DNA of 12,728 nt from an uncultured Collinsella sp. Lineage in GTDB: Bacteria; Actinomycetota; Coriobacteriia; Coriobacteriales; Coriobacteriaceae. Location: positions 1 to 12,728 of the forward strand of contig UROZ01000050.1 in the NCBI GenBank assembly GCA_900549655.1. Reading direction: 5' to 3'. Numbering within the stretch: the first letter of the stretch is position 1; the number at the start of each line of letters is the position of its first letter. Positions 5,457 through 12,333 of this stretch are shown here, piece by piece. A program made the translations under genes and the position numbers. The notes under the pieces are model-generated. The model saw nothing but the letters and a program-made list of their open reading frames with translations, ran no database searches and had not been told where the DNA came from.

Positions 5457-7160
5457 ATGAGCAATCCCTCGAACCGCGCTTCGATGCGCGGGCAACTCAC
5501 GCTGCGCGGAGTCGTCATCGGCGTCCTTGGCTGCGTGATCATCACGGCAAGCTCGGCCTACACTGCCCTCAAGATGGGCGCACTCCCCTGGCCGATCGTC
5601 TTCGCTGCCGTCATCTCGCTGTTCTTCCTTAAGCTCATGGGCAACGCTAGCCTCAACGAGGCAAACGTCACCCACACCATCATGTCCGCAGGCGCCATGG
5701 TCGCCGGCGGTCTGGCGTTTACCATCCCGGGCGCCTGGATGCTGGGCTATGCCGACCAGATCAGCTGGCTCGACATGTTTATCGTGGCACTCGCCGGCAC
5801 CATCCTGGGCTTGCTGGCCACGGCACTCATCCACCGTCACTTTATCGTGGACGCCGCGCTTGAGTTCCCCACTGGCAACGCCGCAGCTCAGACCCTGCGC
5901 GCGACCGAGGCCGGCGGCAAGACCGGCAAGCAGCTCTTTGGCTCCATGGCCATCGCCGGCATCTATAGCGTGCTGCGCGACGCCCTGGGCATTGTGCCCA
6001 GCATGCTGTGCACGCTCAACATTCCCGGCGTGACCTTTGGTATCTACAACTCGCCCATGCTGCTCTCCGTCGGCTTCCTCGTGGGCTTCGCCCCGGTCGC
6101 CTTCTGGTTTGCCGGCGCCCTGCTGGGCAACTTTGGCATCATCGTGGGCGGCACCGCTGCCGGTCTGTTCGATGTTGTGACCGCGCAGGGCATCGTCAAG
6201 TCCCTGGGCATGGGCCTCATGATGGGCTTTGGCGTCGCCGTCGTCCTCAAGGACATCCTGCCGCAGGTCGCCGGTATCGTCCGCGGTCTTGCCGCCGACA
6301 GCTCCACCGACACCGACGAGCAGTCGCTCATCTCGGGCTCCCTTAAGCTCGACGCCGGCATCATCGGCCTGGGCGCTGCCGCCATCGCCGTGATCGTCGC
6401 CATCGCGCTCGACCTTGGTCCCGTCCCGGCCGTCATCGTGACGCTGTTCACCTTTGTCACCACCATCATGAGCGCACAGAGCTGCGGCCAGACGGGCATC
6501 GACCCCATGGAGATCTTTGGCCTCATCGTTATGCTCATCGTGGCTGCCTTCGCACAGATCGCTCAGGTCAAGCTGTTCTTTATCGCCGGCATCGTAGCCG
6601 TGGCGTGCGGCCTTGCGGGCGACGTCATGAACGACTTTAAGGCCGGCGCCGTGCTGGACACCAACCCGCGCGCACAGTGGGTCGGGCAGGCCATCGGCGG
6701 CATCGTGGGCGCCCTGGTCGCCGCAGCCGTCATGGTCGCGCTCGTCACTGCCTATGGTCCGGACGCCTTTGGACCCGACAAGAGCTTTGTGGCCGCGCAG
6801 GCAAGCGTCGTCGCCACCATGGTCTCGGGCATCCCGAGCGTGCCGTGGTTTGCGGGCGGCTTTATCGCCGGCATCGTCATGTACTGGCTCGGCATTCCGG
6901 CCATGATGATCGGCCTGGGCGTGTACCTGCCGTTCTACATGTCGCTCACGGCTTTCCTGGGCTCCTGCGTTAAGCTCGCCTACGACAAGTGGTCCGCCCA
7001 CCGCGATGCCACCGCTGGTCTTTCTGACGAGGAGAGGGCTGCCAAGGACGCCGCCTTCCAGGAACAGGGCCTGGTTGTCGCCAGCGGCCTGCTCGGCGGC
7101 GAGTCCATCGTCGGCGTTATCCTGGCGTTTGTCTCCGTGGGCATGAGCCTGCTGGGCTAA
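5457..7160 (+). CDS. OPT-family oligopeptide/metal-chelate transporter
   Basis: A 567-residue polytopic membrane protein of the OPT superfamily, expected to import small peptides or metal-peptide chelates by secondary transport. The substrate cannot be told from sequence. Hydrophobic segments cover most of the length. Landmarks include FPTGNAAAQTLRA (137-149), GQTGIDPMEIFG (344-355), the AGDVMNDFKAG stretch (387-397) with the following TNPRAQ, and a C-terminal GLLGGESIVGV (544-554). The loop around 279-297 is hydrophilic, as is the one at 509-537. The start is well fixed: ATG at 5457 with AAAGGAG 6 bases upstream. It is a single-gene unit divergent from coaX and closed by a strong terminator at 7202-7241. 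No peptidase or periplasmic binding protein gene is adjacent. Confidence 0.92.
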   Translation: MSNPSNRASMRGQLTLRGVVIGVLGCVIITASSAYTALKMGALPWPIVFAAVISLFFLKLMGNASLNEANVTHTIMSAGAMVAGGLAFTIPGAWMLGYADQISWLDMFIVALAGTILGLLATALIHRHFIVDAALEFPTGNAAAQTLRATEAGGKTGKQLFGSMAIAGIYSVLRDALGIVPSMLCTLNIPGVTFGIYNSPMLLSVGFLVGFAPVAFWFAGALLGNFGIIVGGTAAGLFDVVTAQGIVKSLGMGLMMGFGVAVVLKDILPQVAGIVRGLAADSSTDTDEQSLISGSLKLDAGIIGLGAAAIAVIVAIALDLGPVPAVIVTLFTFVTTIMSAQSCGQTGIDPMEIFGLIVMLIVAAFAQIAQVKLFFIAGIVAVACGLAGDVMNDFKAGAVLDTNPRAQWVGQAIGGIVGALVAAAVMVALVTAYGPDAFGPDKSFVAAQASVVATMVSGIPSVPWFAGGFIAGIVMYWLGIPAMMIGLGVYLPFYMSLTAFLGSCVKLAYDKWSAHRDATAGLSDEERAAKDAAFQEQGLVVASGLLGGESIVGVILAFVSVGMSLLG

Positions 7161-7178
7161 GTCGAGCAGCTGCTCGAC
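7161..7178. repeat. Perfect 18-base palindrome right after the OPT stop codon
   Basis: GTCGAGCAG is followed directly by its reverse complement CTGCTCGAC, beginning at the base after TAA. It can fold with a 7-bp stem and an AGCT loop, or act as a symmetrical protein site. It precedes the main terminator by 23 bases. Confidence 0.6.
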
Positions 7179-7201
7179 AGCAACCATATTGCCTACGATT
7201 T

Positions 7202-7241
7202 GCCCGGTCGGTAGCTTTCGCGGCTACCGACCGGGCTTTTT
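7202..7241 (+). terminator. Rho-independent terminator of the OPT gene
   Basis: A perfect 14-bp stem, GCCCGGTCGGTAGC (7202-7215) with GCTACCGACCGGGC (7223-7236), has a 7-base loop and is followed by five T (7237-7241). This is a textbook intrinsic terminator. Confidence 0.93.
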
Positions 7242-7245
7242 GATA

Positions 7246-7294
7246 TCGAAACAAAGAAAGGCCGGCGCGCTGCGTTTAACAGCGCGCCGGCCTT
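7246..7294 (-). terminator. Rho-independent terminator of the CAP surface-protein gene
   Basis: AAGGCCGGCGCGCTG (7258-7272) and CAGCGCGCCGGCCTT (7280-7294) form a perfect 15-bp stem with a 7-base loop. On the minus strand a T-rich tail reading TCTTTGTTTC follows. It lies 67 bases beyond the stop codon at 7362-7364. Together with the terminator at 7202-7241 it insulates the two converging genes. Confidence 0.9.
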
Positions 7295-7361
7295 ATCGGT
7301 TAAGCTATCGAAGCGTTCCTGCTATGAACCGAAGTTCGTTGCAGAATCTACGCTCGAAACG

Positions 7362-10300
7362 CTACATCTGCTTGCGACGACGATCGCTCAGCGTCACACC
7401 AGCGGCCACGAGGGTGATACCGCCGATGACGAACACCTCGCCCGCAAGAGCGGAGTCATCACCGGTCTGGGCGAGCGCGGCAGGCGCGGCCTGTTTCTTG
7501 GCAACGGGGGCCTTTGCAGCAGCCTGCGCAACCTGAGGCTTGGCCTGCGGCTCAGCCTTGGGATGATACTTGTCGTACTCGGCCTGCGCGGCAGCCAGGG
7601 CATCCTTGGCATCGCCAAGCTCGGCAAGCGCGGCGGCATAGGCGTCGTTGGCATCGGACAGCTTGGCATCGGCATCGCTCAGAGCAGCCTTGAGACCAGC
7701 GGCGGCATCGACGGCGGCCTTATAGCGAGCGTAGGCAGCGTTCAGCTTGACCAGCTTCTCGTTGCCCGTCGTGCCCGCGGCAAGGGATGCCTTGTGATCG
7801 ACAGCCTCAAGATCGGCCTTGAGTGCCTCATCGTTGGCAAGCTCTGCCTTGGCCTTGACGATCTCGAAGTTCGCATCGACGACGGCTTCGTTGGCGGCCT
7901 CGAGCTGCTTCTGGGCATCGGCGACACCGGCGACGGCAGCGTCATAGGCGGCCTTGGCGTCGTCGACCGCCTTCTGGGCACCGGCGAAGCGCTCGAAGGC
8001 CTTGTTTGCGGTGGCAAGCTCGTCCTCGGCGGCCTTGGCCTTCGCCTGTGCGTCGGACAGGGTCTGCGTCTTGGCGGCAACTGCCTGCTTGGCGCCCGAA
8101 AGAGCGGTCGCGGCGTGCACATCTGCGGCCTGAGCCTTGTCAACGCCAGCCTGGGCAGTGTCGTCGGCCTTCTTGGCATCGTTAAGCGTGCCCTGCTTGT
8201 TCGCAAGATCCGTCTTGGCGGCATCGCACTTGGCGGCAAGGTCCTTGACCGAAGCCGTGGCATTGCCATACGCCTCGTTGGCCTTATCGGACTTTGTCTT
8301 GGCGGTATCGTAATCGCCCTGTGCCTTCGCCTTGCGGGCGGAAGCCTTGGAGGCGTTCGTCTGGCATTCGGTGAGCTTGAAGTTAGCGTCGTCAAGCGCG
8401 GCCTGCGCGACGGTCGCCTCGTCCTTGGCGGCGTTGAGATTTGCCCTAGGAGTTTCGATGTCAACATTCTTCAAATTGACATCGGCAGCGCCATATGCCG
8501 CCTTCGCGATAGCGGTGGCCTCTTGCGCAGCTTCATAGTCGCTCTTGGCAGCAGCAACGTTACCGTTCGCTTCATTCGCGGCACTCTTGGCAGCAGCGAG
8601 GGATGACTCCGCAGAGCCAAGCGCATCGTTTTTCACATCGCGCGCCTTCCGTGCTGCCGCAAGTTGATCTTGCAGCTGCGCCAGCTGCGCCTTCTGCGCG
8701 GCGGTACCACCGGCATGATAAACGGAGTCTACGTACGTGTTTACCAGGTTCTTGAACTCGTCAACCGTAAAATCGCCTTCGGCCCAGTTTCCCTGATAAA
8801 TTGAAACAGGACTGGGTGCACCGTCATCCTCGGGCGTTGAGCGGTTGCCATCCTTACCGTAGCCGACGGCGAACCCAAAGGAATTAGCACCTGAATCAAT
8901 AAAGTTCTCATAGTGACCGGTGTTGCTATAGTCACCCCTGTCATAGTCGCGCTTTTCCGCAGTATACCAACCGATAAACGGCCAATCATCGCCGTATTTG
9001 TCGCCGTTATCGAAGGATGTTTCCCAATCTTTAGGATTATCTGACCCCTTGTAGGCGCCAGCACGTCCGGCAAGGTTTTCGTTATAGGACATATAAAAGC
9101 CCTCGCCGCTGTTCCCTGCGTGGTCCCAAACATTCGACGAATAGCAAACATCGAGCGCCGACTGCGCCATAGAGACAATGCTGACCTTCATGTCACTCAA
9201 GCCATTTGCGCGACGAATTCCATTGACCGCATTCATGTAGGTCAAGGTATTCTGCAGATTCACGAGCGAAATAGCATTGTCAGCGTCAGATGCATCCAAG
9301 TTGACATAGTCGTCATACCATGCCGCCTTGCTAGCAGACCCATCAAGTAACTTCGCCGCATCGCTCGCGTTGGCACGCTGAGCAGCAGTAAACGACGTAC
9401 TACTTGCGATGTGATTCATAAAGCCAAGCAGGCCAGCCTTGACAGCATCCGTATCCACCGTCATGTTTGCTTTTAGCTCAGAAATCTGCTGCTCAAGAGC
9501 TTTGACGTTTGCGCTGGCCGTGTTGTATTCATCATTCGCTTTGTTGTAGTCGCTGGTAGCATTCTCAAGAGCGCTTTTCTTCTGCTTTGCGACCTCTGCC
9601 AGACGGTCGTACTCTGTCTTCTTGTCGGCCTCGGTCTGCTGAGCTTGCTCGTAAGCAGCCTTGGCGGTGTTGTATTTGCTGGTCAAATCACCAAGTTTGC
9701 CGTTGGCTTCGTCGTATGCAGTCTGCGCTGACGAAACGGCAGCGTTGGCGGCGTTGACCTTTTCCTGCGCGGCGCTGGCATCAGTCTGTGCGGCCTGGAG
9801 GTTCGTTTGTGCGGTGGCGTCGGCAGCCTTCGCGGCATCAAGCTCGGTCTGCGCGTCCTTGAGCTCACCGGCAGCAGCGTTCTTGGCGGCCTCAAGCGCT
9901 TTTAGATCGATGCCCGTGCCCGAGATGGCGGCATCGAGCGCTTTCTGGGCGTCGTTCAGCTTATCCTGGGCGTTGCCGCACGCGGTGGTCGCAGCGGCAA
10001 GGGCATTGGCGGTCTCCTGCTTCTTGGCCTGGGCAGTCGTCAGAGCAGACTCGGCATCACTCTTTGCCTGCTCAGCATTGTCGGCGGCGGTCTTAGCGGC
10101 ATCGAGCTCACCCTCGGCCGTCTTCACATCGGCATTCGCCGCATTGAGCTTGGCCTGCGCGTCCTCGACGGCCTTCTTGGCGGCCTCGTACTCGTCCATA
10201 CCCATGGCCTCGAGCTTGGCCTGCGCATCGTCGAGGGCCTTCTTGGCCTCATCCTGCTTTGCCTTGGCGTCCTTGAGCGCCTGGGTCTTATCCTCGACAC

Positions 10301-10817
10301 TCTTGTTGGCCTGATCGAGCTGATCGTTCAGGTCGCCCAGCTTCTTCTGCTGCTGCTCGGCCTTGTCAACAGCCGCCTTAAGCTCGTCGATCTTCTCCTG
10401 AAGCGCGGCTGCCTCGGCCTCGTTCTGCTCGGCGGCGTTATCGGTCACGGCCTGCGAGGCCTGATTCTTTTGCTGCTGCGCCTGCTTTTGAGACTGGCCC
10501 GCCGCGTCGGCCTTCTTCTGGGCGGCATCGTAGGCGGCCTGAGCGTCCTTGAGCTGCTTTGCCGACTCCTCGGCCAACTGGGCAGCCGTCTTTACGACCG
10601 CCTGGTTACCGGTGGCAACGGTGTTCTCGATAGCGCTGTCGCCCTTCGTGGCGTCACCGTTATCTGCCGTCGGTGCGGCGATTGCCGCCAGTGGCGACAT
10701 GAGCGGCTGAGCGATGAGGCCCGCCGTCAAAACGGTTGCGACGGCGCGGTTGGCAACGCCCTTGACGTTGACGGCCTTGGCCCGAGGCTCAAAGTGCTGT
10801 GGGATATAGTTTGCCAT
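7362..10817 (-). CDS. Sortase-anchored surface protein: coiled coil, CAP domain, coiled coil
   Basis: A 1151-residue secreted, wall-anchored protein. In order: a basic N-region and hydrophobic core ending AIA/APT (signal peptide, likely cut after residue 47); an Ala/Lys/Asp/Gln-rich proline-free coiled coil at about 72-452; a CAP/SCP-type domain at about 515-705; a second coiled coil at about 705-1085 with one proline (P790); an Ala/Lys/Pro linker; and a sorting signal LAQTGDD (1115-1121) with hydrophobic segment and RRRK tail. Candidate CAP tetrad residues are H566 (WDHAG), E580 (YNENLA), E621 (YTAEKRDY) and H635 (GHYENF). The order matches PrgA/SEC10 surface-exclusion proteins, though identity to them is inferred. 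Adhesion, aggregation or blocking of contact are plausible roles. The start is ATG at 10817 with AAAGGGAG 6 bases upstream. The gene is monocistronic with its own terminator. Base composition drops in the CAP-encoding centre. Confidence 0.88.
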   Translation of the reverse strand: MANYIPQHFEPRAKAVNVKGVANRAVATVLTAGLIAQPLMSPLAAIAAPTADNGDATKGDSAIENTVATGNQAVVKTAAQLAEESAKQLKDAQAAYDAAQKKADAAGQSQKQAQQQKNQASQAVTDNAAEQNEAEAAALQEKIDELKAAVDKAEQQQKKLGDLNDQLDQANKSVEDKTQALKDAKAKQDEAKKALDDAQAKLEAMGMDEYEAAKKAVEDAQAKLNAANADVKTAEGELDAAKTAADNAEQAKSDAESALTTAQAKKQETANALAAATTACGNAQDKLNDAQKALDAAISGTGIDLKALEAAKNAAAGELKDAQTELDAAKAADATAQTNLQAAQTDASAAQEKVNAANAAVSSAQTAYDEANGKLGDLTSKYNTAKAAYEQAQQTEADKKTEYDRLAEVAKQKKSALENATSDYNKANDEYNTASANVKALEQQISELKANMTVDTDAVKAGLLGFMNHIASSTSFTAAQRANASDAAKLLDGSASKAAWYDDYVNLDASDADNAISLVNLQNTLTYMNAVNGIRRANGLSDMKVSIVSMAQSALDVCYSSNVWDHAGNSGEGFYMSYNENLAGRAGAYKGSDNPKDWETSFDNGDKYGDDWPFIGWYTAEKRDYDRGDYSNTGHYENFIDSGANSFGFAVGYGKDGNRSTPEDDGAPSPVSIYQGNWAEGDFTVDEFKNLVNTYVDSVYHAGGTAAQKAQLAQLQDQLAAARKARDVKNDALGSAESSLAAAKSAANEANGNVAAAKSDYEAAQEATAIAKAAYGAADVNLKNVDIETPRANLNAAKDEATVAQAALDDANFKLTECQTNASKASARKAKAQGDYDTAKTKSDKANEAYGNATASVKDLAAKCDAAKTDLANKQGTLNDAKKADDTAQAGVDKAQAADVHAATALSGAKQAVAAKTQTLSDAQAKAKAAEDELATANKAFERFAGAQKAVDDAKAAYDAAVAGVADAQKQLEAANEAVVDANFEIVKAKAELANDEALKADLEAVDHKASLAAGTTGNEKLVKLNAAYARYKAAVDAAAGLKAALSDADAKLSDANDAYAAALAELGDAKDALAAAQAEYDKYHPKAEPQAKPQVAQAAAKAPVAKKQAAPAALAQTGDDSALAGEVFVIGGITLVAAGVTLSDRRRKQM

Positions 10818-10858
10818 GGCTTTCTCCCTTTGACACGGATGTATCCATACGCCTCAAA

Positions 10859-10870
10859 ATGTAGGAGCTG
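10859..10870. repeat. 12-base direct repeat, copy 1 (second copy at 10953-10964)
   Basis: ATGTAGGAGCTG occurs here and again exactly at 10953-10964, 94 bases further on. Each copy is followed within ten bases by ATTCT. On the minus strand each reads CAGCTCCTACAT upstream of the CAP gene. It may be a paired regulator site or a trace of local duplication. Confidence 0.55.
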
Positions 10871-10882
10871 ATTTTTGAATTC
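10866..10882. repeat. Approximate direct repeat, copy 1 (second copy at 10904-10922)
   Basis: AGCTGATTTTTGAATTC here matches AGCGGATTTTTTGAAATTC at 10904-10922, apart from one substitution and two one-base gaps. The two copies bracket the palindrome at 10883-10894. Both lie in the probable promoter zone of the CAP surface-protein gene. Confidence 0.5.
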
Positions 10883-10894
10883 TGTTGCGCAACA
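10883..10894. promoter_or_regulatory. 12-base palindrome, candidate operator of the CAP gene
   Basis: TGTTGCGCAACA is a perfect palindrome, 66 bases upstream of the CAP gene start and flanked by two near-identical AT-rich repeats. It is followed by a second small inverted repeat, TGGTCACCA. The symmetry suits a dimeric helix-turn-helix regulator, but no specific family can be named. Confidence 0.45.
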
Positions 10895-11049
10895 TTGGTC
10901 ACCAGCGGATTTTTTGAAATTCGTGCTCTCGTGCTTCACAATTTCGTCACATATGTAGGAGCTGGTGCATCATATTCTTGCGGGATCGAATTGAGCCTGT
11001 GATTTGCATTTGCTCCCGCGTCATCCGCCCTATCGGATTCCGCATCCAA

Positions 11050-11078
11050 CAGACACCCCGCCCGCCACGGTGTAGAGT
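11050..11078 (+). promoter_or_regulatory. Candidate promoter of the DUF389 gene
   Basis: CAGACA (11050-11055) and TAGAGT (11073-11078) each match four of six consensus bases and are separated by the ideal 17 bases. Transcription would start near 11085, giving a leader of about 40 bases to the ATG at 11125. This supports 11125 over upstream in-frame starts. Confidence 0.45.
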
Positions 11079-11124
11079 TAAGACAACGGGCGCGTTGCGC
11101 GGACCGCGCTGGAACGAGGTGGAC

Positions 11125-12264
11125 ATGGAGCTCGACAAACAACAGATCAAGCGACTGCGCGAGCGTCATCATCGGCGTCACGGCATCCGCCCCGCTCATA
11201 GCGAAGCCATGGAAAACATCACCCGCTTCCTCAAGCGCGCATTCAACATTCGCGAGGGTCGCGCGCCCTATCACGTGATCCGCAAGCGTTTTGTAAACGG
11301 GGCACGCCTGACCGGCTCTCACCTATGCATCCTCATCATCGCCATGCTCATCGCAAGCATCGGCCTCGATATCGACTCGGACATCGCCATCGTGGGCACC
11401 ATGCTCATCTGCCCGCTCATGGGCTCGGTTCTTGCCATGGCATACGGCATTGCCACGCTCGACCGCGAGATCACCGTCGAGGCCATTGCCAGCCTCGCAC
11501 TGCAGATGGTCTTTTGCCTGGTCACGTCCACGCTGTATTTTAAGCTCTCGCCCCTTGGCACCACCACGGCCGCCATCATCGACAACTCGACACCCACCAT
11601 ATGGGACCTTGCCGTCGCGCTCGCGGGCGGCTTTGCAGGCGGGCTGGGCAACTCGCGCGACCAGGAACCCGCCACGCTCATCGCCGGCGTGGCCGTGGCG
11701 ACCGCGCTCATGCCGCCCCTGTGCGCGGCGGGCTATGGCATCGCCATTGCAAGCGGGTCACTGTTCCTCTCGGCCCTCTACGAGTTTGGCATCAACGTCG
11801 TCTTTATCGCGCTGGCCGCCGAAGCCGTATTGCTTCTTTTGCGCGTGCCGCTCAAGCGTGACCTCAACGGCGACGGCATTGTGACCGCCGAGGAAAATGC
11901 CGAGGTCAACGAGCTGTCACGCAAAGTGCGCCGCCGCATCATCGTGGGAACGGCCATCTTTGCCATCCCCTGCATCGTTATGACCGCGGGGTCTATTGGC
12001 TCGGCGCAGGCCGGCGTGCAGGACGGCTACGGCGTCACCGAAACCACGCGCGAGCTTGCCGCGGTACTGCCAGGCTTTAAGGATTACACCGTCGCCGTCG
12101 AAACCTCGGCCACCGAAGGCGACGAGGAGGGCATCGTCGAGCGCGAGATTGTCGCCCATGTGACGACAAGCGAGGCGCTTGGAGCACACGACCGTCACGT
12201 CGCCCGCAAGCTCATTGACCTCAACGTGCCCGAACTCGATCGCGTGGAGTTTGACGTGAAGTGA
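11125..12264 (+). CDS. DUF389-domain membrane protein with an EF-hand loop
   Basis: A 379-residue protein of the DUF389 family, whose function is not established. A charged Arg/His-rich N-terminus is followed by membrane segments near 66-82, 86-108, 119-139, 162-175, 184-208, 211-240 and 272-292. Family landmarks are VGTMLICPLMGSVLAMAYG (90-108), the STPTIWDL region (155-162), the GGxxGGLG stretch (168-175) and IAGVAVATALMPPLCAAGYG (186-205). Residues 246-257 match a full EF-hand calcium loop (D246, N248, D250, G251, I252, T254, E257) in the hydrophilic stretch before the last membrane segment. That is not something I associate with the family. The C-terminal 85 residues are soluble and acidic. 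I start at ATG 11125, with GAGG 5 bases upstream, because an earlier in-frame TTG at 10978 lies upstream of the probable promoter. It is divergent from the CAP gene and converges on the arylsulfotransferase-like gene. Confidence 0.88.
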   Translation: MELDKQQIKRLRERHHRRHGIRPAHSEAMENITRFLKRAFNIREGRAPYHVIRKRFVNGARLTGSHLCILIIAMLIASIGLDIDSDIAIVGTMLICPLMGSVLAMAYGIATLDREITVEAIASLALQMVFCLVTSTLYFKLSPLGTTTAAIIDNSTPTIWDLAVALAGGFAGGLGNSRDQEPATLIAGVAVATALMPPLCAAGYGIAIASGSLFLSALYEFGINVVFIALAAEAVLLLLRVPLKRDLNGDGIVTAEENAEVNELSRKVRRRIIVGTAIFAIPCIVMTAGSIGSAQAGVQDGYGVTETTRELAAVLPGFKDYTVAVETSATEGDEEGIVEREIVAHVTTSEALGAHDRHVARKLIDLNVPELDRVEFDVK

Positions 12265-12333
12265 TGCGGGACGCGAGGTGGGCCCGGCGCGAGCGCGCGC
12301 AACCACGGGGCACAGGCACAGCCAAGCGCAGCG

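Larger units (their letters stand above)
10818..11124. other. 307-base divergent intergenic region with small repeats
   Basis: This spacer separates the CAP surface-protein gene (minus) from the DUF389 gene (plus). It is visibly more AT-rich than the genes on its left two thirds. It contains two pairs of direct repeats, a 12-base palindrome, a tandem TCGTGCTC/TCGTGCTT at 10921-10936, and a candidate plus-strand promoter at 11050-11078. No convincing open frame or -35/-10 pair for the CAP gene was found. Confidence 0.6.

Noticed and set aside
5340..7187. Minus-strand open frame of 615 codons
   Set aside because: It is the exact antisense of the OPT transporter gene. The product is a His/Asp/Gly-rich artefact with no recognisable fold, and the plus-strand gene has a clear ribosome binding site, family motifs and terminator.
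7563..8606. Plus-strand open frame of 347 codons opposite the surface-protein gene (also one at 9661-10314)
   Set aside because: Low-complexity Leu/Gly/Val or Ala/Ser products arise from the repetitive coiled-coil codons read backwards. No independent start signals.
10978..11124. 49-codon N-terminal extension of the DUF389 protein from a TTG
   Set aside because: The extension is upstream of the candidate promoter and has no homology-like features or ribosome binding site. The ATG at 11125 has both.
12265..12333. Terminator between the DUF389 and arylsulfotransferase-like genes
   Set aside because: The spacer is GC-rich with only short, overlapping self-complementary runs and no T-run on either strand.
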